Of a DNA stretch of 64,000 nucleotides, positions 20,670 through 32,471 are shown in pieces; positions within the stretch are counted from its first letter, which is position 1, and the number at the start of each line of letters is the position of its first letter. The notes under the pieces are model-generated. The model was given only the letters and a program-made list of their open reading frames with translations. It was not told where the DNA came from and ran no database searches. This DNA is from Kofleriaceae bacterium. GTDB taxonomy: Bacteria; Myxococcota_A; Polyangia; Haliangiales; Haliangiaceae. The position numbers and the translations under genes are program-made. Where the stretch lies: NCBI GenBank assembly GCA_018057825.1, contig JAGPCY010000005.1, positions 124,001 through 188,000 of the forward strand. The letters run 5' to 3'.

Positions 20670-21902
20670 ATGGATCCATCGGCCCCGACCCCGGGACCCA
20701 CGAACCAGTCGACGACGGGCAAGGTGGTGTCGACGATCTCCAACCTCATCGAGGAGGTGCCGGTCGCGAGCTTCGCCAAGTTCCTGAAGATCTCGGCCAA
20801 GCGCGCCTTCCGTCTCCGCATCGAGCCCTCCGAGGTGCTGCGGTCCGAGCGCTACGCCCTGGCCCACGCCAACCCGCCGATCGTCGAGCCCAACCTGCAG
20901 GCGTTTCTGGCCTGGCGGCGCTCGGTCTTGTTCCTGGTGGCGTGCGCGCTGGTGCCGCTGACGGTCATCGGCCTCTACAACGGCGCGACCGGGCGGATGC
21001 CCGACGCGATCCGCACGGTCAAGCTGGTGCCGGCGATCGCCGAGGCCCTGTTCCTGGTCATCTGCTGGTGGCAGCTCCGCCACTGGCACCACTGGCGGAC
21101 CCAGCGGCGCTGGCTGTTCTGGGGCTGGTTCTTGTTCTTGGTCACGCCGTTCGTGGTCTTCATCTATCCCCTGCGCACGATCCTCGATGAGTTGCCCAAG
21201 GGCGGCGCCGGCTGGGCGGCCAAGAAGGACGCGCTGATGGCCATGGGCTTCGACGACTTCAAGCGCATGAAGGACCTGGTCCTCATGCCCTTCATGTTCG
21301 CGATGCTGGCGATGTTGCAGCTCGCGCCCAAGGCGATCTCGCTCATGCCGGGGCTGGTTCGGGCCTCGATGGTGGTGAAGCTGCTGTTCCCCGGCTCGTC
21401 GACGCCCGGGTGGTTGATCGCCATGGCCGCGCCGATGTACGCGCTCCTGGCCTACGTGATCTTGATCGTGCCGTACCAGTTCACCGGCGACGGGATGTTC
21501 ATGGTCGGCGTGCTGGGGGTGGTGACCGGGCAGTTCTTCCTGGCCCGGGCCGGCTTCCGGCTGGCCCGGCCGATGTCCGAGGCCGAGGCCCTGCGCGCGA
21601 TCGTCCGGGTCCGGAAGATCTACCTGGGCACGATGGTGCTGGCGGGGGTGCTGATCGTCGTGGCGATCTGGGGCCTGGTCCACATGGTCAAGCTGCGCGC
21701 GGCCGACGTGATCCTGTCGATCCTCAAGTTCGAGTCCAACGTGCTGATGTTGACCCTGATCGGCGCCGACCTGGTGGTGACCAATCTCGATCGCGCGCGC
21801 TCCAACGTCGCCGGCGCCGATCACATCGAAGAGGAGGCCCAGCTCAAGATCGCGGCCTTCGTCGGGCTCGACGCGCCGCCAGTGCCGCCGCCCAAGCACT
21901 GA
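20670..21902 (+). CDS. Polytopic inner-membrane protein, unknown
   Basis: The 410-residue protein has a soluble N-terminus (about 80 residues, with a basic FLKISAKRAFRLRIEPSEVL helix), then about seven to eight hydrophobic segments, among them SVLFLVACALVPLTVIGLY, WLFWGWFLFLVTPFVVFIYP, MPFMFAMLAMLQLAP and GWLIAMAAPMYALLAYVILIV. A charged loop (RPMSEAEALRAIVRVRKIY) and a final helix pair follow. The tail is Pro-rich. I chose the ATG at 20670 over longer in-frame starts because TACTAT ends 6 nt upstream and the extension is Arg/Ala-rich. I do not recognise the family. Confidence 0.8.
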   Translation: MDPSAPTPGPTNQSTTGKVVSTISNLIEEVPVASFAKFLKISAKRAFRLRIEPSEVLRSERYALAHANPPIVEPNLQAFLAWRRSVLFLVACALVPLTVIGLYNGATGRMPDAIRTVKLVPAIAEALFLVICWWQLRHWHHWRTQRRWLFWGWFLFLVTPFVVFIYPLRTILDELPKGGAGWAAKKDALMAMGFDDFKRMKDLVLMPFMFAMLAMLQLAPKAISLMPGLVRASMVVKLLFPGSSTPGWLIAMAAPMYALLAYVILIVPYQFTGDGMFMVGVLGVVTGQFFLARAGFRLARPMSEAEALRAIVRVRKIYLGTMVLAGVLIVVAIWGLVHMVKLRAADVILSILKFESNVLMLTLIGADLVVTNLDRARSNVAGADHIEEEAQLKIAAFVGLDAPPVPPPKH

Positions 21903-21915
21903 GCTGCGGGCTGGG

Positions 21916-22509
21916 TCAGTCGGTCGGCGGCGTCGGGGGCGCCTCGGTCGGCGGCGTCGGCGGCGCCTCGGTCGGCGCCGACGGCGGGATCAGCTTCCAG
22001 TCGATCGCGCCGAGCTTGTCGGTGATCTTCACCTCGACCGCGGCCTCCTCGCCGCCCCGCCGCGCGGTGCAGGTGAAGCCCTGGCCGGGCACCGACGGCC
22101 GGACCCGCGGGCCGCAGTCGACGGTCACGCCGTCGCCGACCGCCTCGAGGAGCTTGGCCTGGATCGACGGCTCGATGACGTTGGACAGGACGAAGCCCTC
22201 GGTCAGCTCCCAGTTGACCGTGCCCTTGCCGTCGGTCGGGGTGATCGTGACCTTGCCAACCACGCCCTCGATCGTGACGTCGCAGGTGAAGGCCTTGTCC
22301 TTCTCGGCCTTCTGGTCCTTGGGGCACGAGGCGGTGACCGCGAGCTTGGTCTCGGGCGCCAGCTTGGCGACGATGTTGCGCTCGAGCTTGTCGGCGTCGA
22401 GCTTGCCGCCACAGGACGCCTGGAACGAGCAGCCGCCGAGGAGGAGGAGCCAGCCAAGGCCGACCCGAGAGGCGCGCCGGGGCGCGCGGGCAGGGCGAGG
22501 TTCGCGCAT
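21916..22509 (-). CDS. Lipoprotein with two DUF4333-like repeats
   Basis: The 197-residue lipoprotein has a long basic n-region, LLLLGGC lipobox (Cys27), then two copies of a DUF4333-like module. Copy one (about residues 36-105) has TASCPKDQKAEKDKAFTCDV and NWELTEGF; copy two (about 110-180) has TVDCGPRVRPSVPGQGFTC and DWKLIPP. Each copy has a Cys pair likely to form a disulfide, and each ends in a W-containing strand, so the domain seems duplicated. The C-terminus is a PTEAPPTPPTE repeat. Such domains occur in surface lipoproteins of actinobacteria and others; no role is known. TAGACT ends 6 nt before the ATG. Confidence 0.8.
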   Translation of the reverse strand: MREPRPARAPRRASRVGLGWLLLLGGCSFQASCGGKLDADKLERNIVAKLAPETKLAVTASCPKDQKAEKDKAFTCDVTIEGVVGKVTITPTDGKGTVNWELTEGFVLSNVIEPSIQAKLLEAVGDGVTVDCGPRVRPSVPGQGFTCTARRGGEEAAVEVKITDKLGAIDWKLIPPSAPTEAPPTPPTEAPPTPPTD

Positions 22510-22515
22510 GGCGAG

Positions 22516-22521
22516 AGTCTA
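22516..22521 (-). promoter_or_regulatory. TAGACT box, leaderless -10 candidate
   Basis: On the minus strand TAGACT ends 6 nt before the ATG at 22509 of the DUF4333-like lipoprotein. Confidence 0.5.
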
Positions 22522-22625
22522 CGGGGCCGGGGCACCCGCCGTCACTCGCGGTCGTCGCGATCGAGCCCGCGCGCCGGCGGTCGCGGCGGTTGCTTGACGC
22601 GGTGCCCGCGTGCCACGGTGCGGCG

Positions 22626-24778
<2,153 letters not shown>

Positions 24779-24782
<4 letters not shown>

Positions 24783-25507
24783 CCGTCTTGGGCGTGATGA
24801 GCGCCATGGACGAGGAGCTGGCGGCGGTCCTGGCCGCGGCCGAGGTCGACGAGGCGATCGCGATCGGGCCCCGGGTGTTCCACCGGGTGCGCCGCGGGGG
24901 CGCGACCGCGATCCTGGTGGTCAGCCGGATCGGCAAGGTGGCGGCCGCGACCACCGCCACGTTGCTCCTCGAGCGCTTCGGTTGCGACGCGATCGTCATG
25001 ACCGGGGTGGCCGGGGCCCTCGACCCTGGCCTCGAGGTCGGCGACGTCGTGGTGGCCGACGCGCTCATCCACCACGATCTCGACGCCCGGCCGCTGTTTC
25101 CGCGCCACGAGGTGCCGCTCCTGGCCCGCGGTCGCCTGGCCACCGACGCCGGGCTATCGGCTCGCCTGGCCGCGGCCGCCGCTGGGCTGTGCGCGGCGCC
25201 GCCGGCCGGGTTGCGCGCGCTCGGCGTCTCCGCGCCGCGGCTCCACCGCGGGTTGATCGCCTCGGGCGATCAGTTCTTGTCCTCGACGGCGGCGGTGGCG
25301 GCGCTGCGCGCCGCCTTGCCCGACGCCCTGGCGGTCGAGATGGAGGGCGCGGCGGTGGCTCAGGTCTGCCACGAGCACGACGTGCCGGTGGCCGTGGCCC
25401 GGGTGGTGAGCGACCGCGCCGATCACGCCGCCGGGATCGACTTCGCGCGCTTCGTGGCCGCCGCCTGCGGCCCCTACGCGCGGGCCCTGGTCGACGCGGT
25501 GTGGTGA
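24779..25507 (+). CDS. mtnN: MTA/SAH nucleosidase (MTAN, Pfs)
   Basis: The 242-residue protein starts VTVLGVMSAMDEEL, which is the family's N-terminal strand (IGIIGAMDEE). It has VSRIGKVAAATTATLLLERF, VMTGVAGALDPGLEVGDVVVAD, a SGDQFLSS loop, the catalytic Glu in EMEGAAVAQVC and the Asp in VVSDRAD. It hydrolyses 5'-methylthioadenosine and S-adenosylhomocysteine to adenine and a thioribose. The GTG at 24779 is the right start because it includes the first strand; its TG is shared with the helicase TGA, so translation is coupled. This helicase-MTAN pairing is unusual. Confidence 0.92.
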
Positions 25508-25579
25508 GCGGCGGCGGTCGCGGGGGGCGATCCAGCGCACAGCCGCTCACGTCGACGCCCATCGCGGGCGGCGACGCGC

Positions 25580-25585
25580 TACGCT
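25580..25585 (+). promoter_or_regulatory. TACGCT box, leaderless -10 candidate
   Basis: TACGCT ends 7 nt before the ATG at 25593. Confidence 0.45.
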
Positions 25586-25592
25586 CTCGACC

Positions 25593-27440
25593 ATGATCCG
25601 AGCATCCGTGTTGCTGGTCGTGGGCGTGGCGGTCGCGAGCTGCGGCGACGATCGACCCTCCGTGCCCGAGGACGCCGCCGAGGTCGACGCGGCGTCGCCG
25701 GATGCCCTCGACGCGGCGCTCATCGACGCCGCGATCGATACGCCGATCGACGCCGCGATCGACGCGCCGATCGATGCGCCGCCGACCGTGTTCCCGGCCT
25801 TCCGCAACCCGGTCGCCCAGGACGATCTGGCCCTGGCCCGCGCGGCCTCGGCCCGCCTCGGGGTCGGCCCGACGGTGTCGTGCGACCGCTGCCACGCCCT
25901 CACCCGCGCCACCTTCGACCGCTGGTTGTCCGAAACCCGGACCGCTGACGCGTGCCTGACGACGCTTCGCCCGACCAGCCCCGACGTCACCCGGGCCATC
26001 CTCGAGTGCTTCCGGCCCGGCGTCGGCCAGCCCTACGAGCCGGGGCGCCTGGGCATCTACACCACGGCCGCCGGTCTGGCGTGGTTCACCACCGCCTTCG
26101 ACGACGCCTGGGGAGCGCAGGCCGAGACCGCGCGGGCGGCGTGGTTGACCGACGTCGAGATGCCGCGGTCGGGCGGCACCCTCCTCACGCAGGCCGACTT
26201 CGATGTGGTCGCGGAGTGGTTCGCGCGCGGGCTGCCACACCTCGACCAGATGCTCAACGATGTGCCGCCGCCGACCGGCTGCACGCCCGATGTCCAGCCC
26301 GCGGTCGCCGCCCACGTCGCCGCCATGCGCACCGAGGGCTGGCGCGCCCGCAACCTCGACAGCGGCGTGCTCATGCACGGCTGCGCCGGCGCCGTCACCG
26401 CGCGCGACTGCTTGGCCAGCTACCCCGCGGCCGAGACCGCGCCGCGCGCCGCCGGCTGGGACAGCGCGTTCCCGGCGGCCCGACTGCGCCTGCTCTACGA
26501 CTACAGCTACCGCTCGAGCTTCTGGACCCGCAGCTCGGCCGACGGGCGCTTCGTCGCCCACGGCGGCGGCGCGGCCGGACGCTCGACGGTGATCGACCTG
26601 ACAGGGCCGCGGCAGATCCCGGCCAACGCCTCCTACGACCCCGGCTTCTTCCCCGACAACTCCGGCTTCGTGATCCAGGGCGGCTCGCGGCCGTGGTGCC
26701 GGCAGTCGCTCCTGACCTCGGCGCCGGCCCAGATCACCTTCACCGAGCCCGAGTGCTCGTCGGTCTCGGTGGTCGGCCTCTACCAGCACCTGGGCGCGGT
26801 GGCGGGCGGCGACTACTGGGCGGTCGCCGGGCAGTTCGTCAGCGACAACGGCTTCGGCGAGCCGTCGGCCAACTTCGGCGCCACCGCGCGCCTCGAGCTG
26901 ACGCCGATGGTGTGGAACGGCACCAGCTACGTCGCCCGGCCCGAGGTCGTCATGACGACGCCGTACGAGGGCGACACGATCATCTCGCCGTCGGCCAAGC
27001 TGCTCCTCAGCCGCACCGCCTTCGCCGGCGCGCAGTCGGGGTTCACGATGCGGCGCCTGGACGCCACCCTGAGCGGCGCGAGCTACACCGTGTCGACCCC
27101 GGAGATCGCCCGCTACTGCGTGCAGGGCGGCAAGCCGGCCTTCAGCTACGACGAGCGCTGGCTGGTCTACCACCACTGGGTGCGGGCCGACGAGTGGTCG
27201 TGGATGGGCTACCCCAGCGCCGACGATCCGGCCTTCCAGGCCCTCATCACCCAGGGCACCGCCAACATCTTCCTCCTCGATCTGACGACCGGCGCCACCC
27301 GCCGCATCACCGCGATGAACCCCGGGCAGGCCGCGCTGTTCCCGCACTTCCGCAGCGACGGCTGGATCTACTTCATCGTCAAGGACGACGCGGGCGGTGA
27401 GCGGGTCGTGGCCTCCGATGCCGCGCTGGTGCTGGAGTAG
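25593..27440 (+). CDS. CxxCH-containing lipoprotein with TolB-like propeller
   Basis: The 615-residue lipoprotein has a lipobox ending VASC (Cys17), an Asp/Ala/Ile linker made of IDAAIDxPIDA-type repeats (residues 40-65), and a CDRCH motif (Cys97, Cys100, His101), which is the covalent haem c signature. The next 200 residues hold four further cysteines. The rest (about residues 290-600) looks like a beta-propeller of the TolB/PD40 type, with repeats such as GFFPDNSGFVIQG, WSADGRF-like turns and FPHFRSDGWIYFIV. One CxxCH suggests a mono-haem cytochrome-like domain on the cell surface; no redox partner is adjacent. Haem binding is inferred. Confidence 0.75.
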   Translation: MIRASVLLVVGVAVASCGDDRPSVPEDAAEVDAASPDALDAALIDAAIDTPIDAAIDAPIDAPPTVFPAFRNPVAQDDLALARAASARLGVGPTVSCDRCHALTRATFDRWLSETRTADACLTTLRPTSPDVTRAILECFRPGVGQPYEPGRLGIYTTAAGLAWFTTAFDDAWGAQAETARAAWLTDVEMPRSGGTLLTQADFDVVAEWFARGLPHLDQMLNDVPPPTGCTPDVQPAVAAHVAAMRTEGWRARNLDSGVLMHGCAGAVTARDCLASYPAAETAPRAAGWDSAFPAARLRLLYDYSYRSSFWTRSSADGRFVAHGGGAAGRSTVIDLTGPRQIPANASYDPGFFPDNSGFVIQGGSRPWCRQSLLTSAPAQITFTEPECSSVSVVGLYQHLGAVAGGDYWAVAGQFVSDNGFGEPSANFGATARLELTPMVWNGTSYVARPEVVMTTPYEGDTIISPSAKLLLSRTAFAGAQSGFTMRRLDATLSGASYTVSTPEIARYCVQGGKPAFSYDERWLVYHHWVRADEWSWMGYPSADDPAFQALITQGTANIFLLDLTTGATRRITAMNPGQAALFPHFRSDGWIYFIVKDDAGGERVVASDAALVLE

Positions 27441-27456
27441 CGGCGCCCGGCGGCGC

Positions 27457-27462
27457 TACCAT
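27457..27462 (+). promoter_or_regulatory. TACCAT box, leaderless -10 candidate
   Basis: TACCAT ends 5 nt before the ATG at 27468. Confidence 0.4.
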
Positions 27463-27467
27463 GACCC

Positions 27468-27845
27468 ATGACCACGCGCGCTGGGATGTGGATCGCCGCG
27501 GCCCTCGTCGCCTGTAGCGGACGGGGTGGCGCGCCGGCCGCGCCGCCGTCGCCGGGGGCGACCTCCGGCGTGGGGCGCAGCTTCGATCGCGGCGCCGCCG
27601 AGGTGGCGCTCGACGCCGCGGCCCAGGTCGCGGCCCGCGACTGTCCGCAACCCGGACAGGCCGGGGTCAAGGGGCCGGTCAAGGTCACCTTCGCGCCCGA
27701 CGGCGCGGTCACCTCGTCGACCACCGATGCGCCGTGGGCCGACACACCGATCGGCGGCTGCGCGCTGTCGGCGTTTCGCGCGGCCCGGGTGCCGCCGTTT
27801 GACGGCCAGCCGGTGACGATGACCACCTCGGTCGACGTGCCCTGA
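27468..27845 (+). CDS. Small lipoprotein with TonB/AgmX-like C-terminal module
   Basis: The 125-residue product has a signal ending ALVAC (Cys16), a Gly/Pro/Ala linker, and a C-terminal module reading VKGPVKVTFAPDGAVTSST, then CALSAFRAARVPPFDGQPV. This pattern (G-x-V-x-V-x-F-x-x-D-G ... AFRxARVPPF) matches the C-terminal domain found in AgmX/PglI and TonB-like proteins of myxobacteria. Two internal cysteines could pair. It is monocistronic by its box and sits between two lipoprotein-type genes. Function unknown. Confidence 0.75.
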   Translation: MTTRAGMWIAAALVACSGRGGAPAAPPSPGATSGVGRSFDRGAAEVALDAAAQVAARDCPQPGQAGVKGPVKVTFAPDGAVTSSTTDAPWADTPIGGCALSAFRAARVPPFDGQPVTMTTSVDVP

Positions 27846-27961
27846 CCGAGCGGTGGCCTGATCGCAGCGTGCCCTGACGTGCCGCGATCGAGCTGGGGGG
27901 CACCCGCGGGCCCGCGGCGCTTGTGGTCGCGCGCGTCGACGTGCGAGGGTCCGCGCCGCCG

Positions 27962-28381
27962 ATGTTCGTGCCTCGTTCGATCGACGCTCCGCGGGTCTTG
28001 CCGGCCCGCTCGCCCCTCGAGATCCGCGCCGTCCCCGGCAAGGGCCGCGCCGTCTTCGCGCGTCAGGCCTACGCGGTCGGCGAGGTGATCGAGGTGGCGC
28101 CGGTGCTCTTGCTCCACCACGCCGAGAAGGCGACCTACGAGCGCCTCGGCCTCGACCAGTACCTGTTCGAGTGGGACGACCCCGAGGCGCCGCCGGTCGA
28201 CGGCGGGGCCTTCGCGCTGTGCCTCGGCGCGGCGTCGCTCCTCAACCACGCCGAGCCAGCCAACACCGACTGGACCTGCGTCCACAGCGAGCTGGCGATC
28301 GAGCTCGTCGCCACCGCGCCTATCGCGATCGGCGACGAGCTGACGATCGACTACGGCGAGGTGTGGTTCCCGCTCGCCTAG
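27962..28381 (+). CDS. SET-domain protein (lysine methyltransferase-like)
   Basis: The 139-residue protein fits a minimal SET domain: an early GKGRAVFARQAYAVGEVIE (family G.GvfA...i..G..i), then LFEWDDPE, the ASLLNHAEPANTDW segment (NHSC.PN-like, with N-H and P-x-N retained) and IGDELTIDYGEVWF (GEELTxDY motif, catalytic Tyr present). Substrate unknown; bacterial SET proteins methylate proteins or are poorly studied. I start at the ATG at 27962; an in-frame GTG at 27923 adds 13 residues. It is followed at once by hexamer array 2. Confidence 0.88.
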   Translation: MFVPRSIDAPRVLPARSPLEIRAVPGKGRAVFARQAYAVGEVIEVAPVLLLHHAEKATYERLGLDQYLFEWDDPEAPPVDGGAFALCLGAASLLNHAEPANTDWTCVHSELAIELVATAPIAIGDELTIDYGEVWFPLA

Positions 28382-28385
28382 CGCC

Positions 28386-28614
<229 letters not shown>

Positions 28615-28660
28615 GGGGCCTCGCCCCGCCGGGGTGAAGACGACGCCCGCGCGACCGGAC

Positions 28661-28666
28661 TACCCT
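28661..28666 (+). promoter_or_regulatory. TACCCT box, leaderless -10 candidate
   Basis: TACCCT ends 6 nt before the ATG at 28673, downstream of array 2. Confidence 0.5.
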
Positions 28667-28672
28667 CGCGCC

Positions 28673-28930
28673 ATGCCGAACAAGCTCACGTCCGTCTTCG
28701 CTCTGGCCCTGACCGCCGCGCTGACCCTGGCCGCGTGCTCGCCGAGCCCGAGCGCCGCGCCGCCGACCCCGACGCCGAGCGCCGCGCCCGCGCCCGCGCT
28801 CGAGGCTGCCGGCTTCTGCCGGCCGCGGGAGTGTGGGCCGGTGCCGATCTGCACCGCCGACTCGGTCGCGACCTGCACGCCTGACACCGGCTGCCGCTGG
28901 AAGTGCGTTCCGCTCATCAGCCCGATCTGA
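28673..28930 (+). CDS. Small Cys-rich lipoprotein
   Basis: The 85-residue product has a signal ending LTLAAC (Cys22), a Pro/Ala/Ser linker, and a compact C-terminal region with six cysteines (FCRPRECGPVPICTADSV, ATCTPDTGCRWKCVPL), enough for three disulfides. This looks like a small knotted surface domain. It is expressed from a TACCCT box that follows array 2. I do not recognise it. The longer in-frame reading into the array is an artefact. Confidence 0.7.
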   Translation: MPNKLTSVFALALTAALTLAACSPSPSAAPPTPTPSAAPAPALEAAGFCRPRECGPVPICTADSVATCTPDTGCRWKCVPLISPI

Positions 28931-29015
28931 TCACCGCAGCGCGCGCGCCGAGGAGCTCGCGAGTTGATCCGCTCGCGCGCCGACGATCGCCCGCGCCGGC
29001 GAGCGGGCTCCGACG

Positions 29016-29938
<923 letters not shown>

Positions 29939-29942
<4 letters not shown>

Positions 29943-30604
29943 GGGTTGGTGGGGGCGGCCGGGGCGGGCGCCGGAGCCGGCGTCGGAGCAGCGGCCGTCG
30001 GGGCGGGCGTCGGAGCGGCCGCCGGGGCGGGAGTCGGCGTCGGAGCAGTCGGCGTCGGAGCGGCCGGCGTCGGAGCGGCCGGCGTCGGAGCGGCCGGCGT
30101 CGGAGCGGCCGCCGGAGCGGCCGGCGTCGGAGCGGTCGGCGTCGGGGCCGGGATCTCGATCGGCACCTCGACGCTGGTCGGCGCGGCGCCACCGGGGACC
30201 GTCGGCGTCGTGCCCAGGGCGGGCACCACCGCGGGGTCGATCGTCATGACGCCCGCGTCGGCCACGTCCGGGGCGACGCCGCCGTCACCGTCATACAGCC
30301 GGAGCTGGGCCTCGTTCGCCTGCTTCTTGCGCTTGGCCTCCTCCTTCGAGAACTTCTCGAGGGAGTCGCCGGCGTCGGCGCTGGCGAAGAAGGCCAGCAC
30401 CATCGACGTCACCATGAACACGGTGGCCGCGATCGCGGTCAGGCGTCGGAGGAAGCCCGACGCTCCGGCCCCGCCGAACACCGTGCCGGCGTTCGAGCCG
30501 CCGAAGGCGCCGCCCATCCCGCCGCCCTTGCCCTGCTGCAGGAGCACCGTGAGCATGAGGAACAGGCACACGAGGATGTGCAGCGCCGTGACCACAGTCG
30601 ACAT
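29939..30604 (-). CDS. secG: SecG translocase subunit with long Pro/Ala tail
   Basis: The 221-residue protein begins as a normal SecG: helix one (LHILVCLFLMLTVLLQQGKGGG), the GGAFGG-SNAGTVFGG loop and helix two (about residues 53-75). Most SecG proteins stop near residue 80-120. This one continues with a charged segment (EKFSKEEAKRKKQAN) and a tail of about 90 residues built from PTPAA-type repeats, encoded in part by a perfect 15-bp tandem repeat. By topology the tail would be periplasmic, since bacterial SecG has both termini outside. It is followed by dapF with a 4-bp overlap. Confidence 0.92.
30051..30110 (+). repeat. 15-bp tandem repeat inside secG
   Basis: Four perfect copies of GGCGTCGGAGCGGCC (reading on the plus strand) code, on the minus strand, for the AAPTP repeat of the SecG tail. 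Degenerate units flank it on both sides. Unit length keeps the reading frame. Confidence 0.95.
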
Positions 30605-30655
30605 AGGGGCTGACGTTTAGCCCAAGCGCCCCCCGGCTGCAAGCTGCCAGGGTGG

Positions 30656-31540
30656 CTAGGGGACCGGGAGGGCCGCGGCCGGGGTGCGAAACACCGAGGT
30701 GCCATCGGTCGCGCCGCCGCGCAGCGCGCCGAACGCGGCGTCGAACAGCGCCGCCGGCGACAGCATCGCCCAGCGAAACCGCGGCGGCGCGAAGGCGGCG
30801 TCGAGGTGGTCGCCGTTGGCCGCCAGGTAGCGCAGGAGATAGCGCGCGTTCAGGGTCGGGATCGGAGTGTCGGTATAGGGCCGGCGCCAGCGCCGCACCA
30901 GGGTCCAGCCGCGGGCGGCGGCGGCGGCGTGGAGGGCCGCGGTCGACAAGAGGTGGCGATGGTAGGGCTGGTGCAAGGCGTGGACGTGGCGGTCGGGCGC
31001 CGCGAGCTCGATCGCGGCCGCGTCGGGGGTGCCGATCGCGATCGTGCCGCCCGGCCGCGCCAGGCGGCCTAGCTCGTCGAGGAGCGCGAGCGGATCGGCG
31101 ACGTGCTCGATCACGTCCTGGGCGATCACGCAGTCGTAGCGCGCGGTCAGGACCGCGGGATCGGCGAAGCGCGGCTGGTAGCGATCGTAGCCGTGGGCGT
31201 CGACCCCGGCCGCCCGCAGGTCGTCGATCAGGAGGCCACTGCCGCAGCCGTAGTCGAGGACGCGCCCCGCGGCCGGGGCGCCACCGGCGCGGGCGCGGCG
31301 CCACAGCCGGCGGTGGAAGTAGCGCAGGACCCGGGTCGGCTGCGCTCGCGCGAAGGGGTAGTCGCGGTAGTAGTGATCGAGGTCGACCTCGTCGCGGGCG
31401 TGGATCGACCGGCAGGCGCCGCAGCGCCACACCGCGAAGCGCTCCGCGGCGAACGCGGCCACGTTCGAGCGCACGGTCGCGGTCTCGACGACCACCGCCG
31501 GGTCCGCCGCGCAGATCGGGCACCGGGGCTGGGCTGACAC
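30656..31540 (-). CDS. Zinc-ribbon class I SAM methyltransferase
   Basis: The 294-residue protein has a CPIC...CGAC zinc ribbon (Cys7, Cys10, Cys40, Cys43), a DHYYRDYPFA segment and a Rossmann fold with VLDYGCGSGLLIDDL (motif I), then DCVIAQDVIEHVADPLALL and LARPGGTIAIGTPD. This N-terminal ribbon plus methyltransferase layout is common in enzymes acting on sugars or small metabolites. The C-terminal 90 residues are specific. The GTG start has TACCCT ending 6 nt upstream. Substrate unknown. It lies downstream of secG in the same direction reversed, with its own promoter. Confidence 0.9.
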   Translation of the reverse strand: MSAQPRCPICAADPAVVVETATVRSNVAAFAAERFAVWRCGACRSIHARDEVDLDHYYRDYPFARAQPTRVLRYFHRRLWRRARAGGAPAAGRVLDYGCGSGLLIDDLRAAGVDAHGYDRYQPRFADPAVLTARYDCVIAQDVIEHVADPLALLDELGRLARPGGTIAIGTPDAAAIELAAPDRHVHALHQPYHRHLLSTAALHAAAAARGWTLVRRWRRPYTDTPIPTLNARYLLRYLAANGDHLDAAFAPPRFRWAMLSPAALFDAAFGALRGGATDGTSVFRTPAAALPVP

Positions 31541-31546
31541 CGCGTC

Positions 31547-31552
31547 AGGGTA
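31547..31552 (-). promoter_or_regulatory. TACCCT box, leaderless -10 candidate
   Basis: On the minus strand TACCCT ends exactly 6 nt before the GTG at 31540. Confidence 0.5.
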
Positions 31553-31589
31553 CGGCCGGTCGCGCGTCGAGACCAGCGGTCGCCAGCGC

Positions 31590-32471
31590 TCACGCCACGT
31601 GGATCGGCCCGCCCCACCAGCTCTCGCCGTCGAAGCGGGCCACCAGGGTCCCGGCGTGGGCGAACAGATGATCGGCGGCGACCGCCAGGTGTCGGACCGG
31701 CAAGGCGCGGCACGGCGTCAGGACGTCGCCGTCGAGTCGCGACACCGCGGCGCCGTCGGCGACGTAGATCGCGCCGCGCCAGGCCGCGATCCCGGTGAGG
31801 CCGCGCTCGGCGCGGGCGCAGCGGCGCAGGGCGGCGCCGTCCCAGCGGTAGAGCCCGCCCTCGGCGCCCGCGGCGTAGGCCAGGCCGTCGCCGGCCCAGG
31901 CCGCGGCGACCAGGGTCTCGTGGGCCGCGGTCTCGAAGGCCTCCCAGTCGCGGCCGTCGCAGCGCCACAGCGCGCCGCCGGTGCCGACCGCGATCGCGCC
32001 GTCGGCCCCCGGGCCGGCGGCCAGGGCCAGGGCCTCGCCCGGGCCGTCATCCTCGGTGACCTCGACCGCCAGCCGGCCGGGGCCGATCGCGATCCGGACC
32101 AGCGAGCCGGCGCCGCAGGCCAGGAGCTCGCCGGGGCCGATCGCCGTCACCGCGGCCAGGCCGGCCCGCACCGGCAGCGGATAGCGGCGGCCGTCGCCGA
32201 CGATCCGCAGCGCGCCGTCGGCGGTGACGGCGAACACCGCGCCGGTCGGATCGGCGGTGAGCCCGACGATCCACTCGCGCCAGGTCGCGCGAGCGTCCCA
32301 GCGCACCGGCCCGGCGTGGGTCAGGGTCGCGAGCTGCGACACCACCTCGTCGGCCTCGCGGTGCGGCGCCGCGATCGTCACCGCCGCGGTCAAGGCGTCG
32401 AGGCGAGCGCCGACCACGCCGACCACCGCGACGTCGAGCTCGTCGGTGGTCTCGGCGTCGTCAGGTCGCAT
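31590..32471 (-). CDS. Propeller-like hypothetical protein coupled to pseudo-AKR
   Basis: The 293-residue protein has no signal peptide. It is made of repeated strands of the kind GAVFAVTADGALRIVGDG, LLACGAGSLVRIAIG, AIAVGTGGALWRCDG, LAYAAGAEGGLYRWDG and AIYVADGAAVSRLDG, about 40 residues apart. This fits a beta-propeller of about six or seven blades. It starts inside the end of the aldo/keto-reductase-like gene (11-bp overlap, 32461-32471), so the two are co-translated. No family name is recognised; a scaffold or ligand-binding role would be a guess. Confidence 0.75.
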   Translation of the reverse strand: MRPDDAETTDELDVAVVGVVGARLDALTAAVTIAAPHREADEVVSQLATLTHAGPVRWDARATWREWIVGLTADPTGAVFAVTADGALRIVGDGRRYPLPVRAGLAAVTAIGPGELLACGAGSLVRIAIGPGRLAVEVTEDDGPGEALALAAGPGADGAIAVGTGGALWRCDGRDWEAFETAAHETLVAAAWAGDGLAYAAGAEGGLYRWDGAALRRCARAERGLTGIAAWRGAIYVADGAAVSRLDGDVLTPCRALPVRHLAVAADHLFAHAGTLVARFDGESWWGGPIHVA

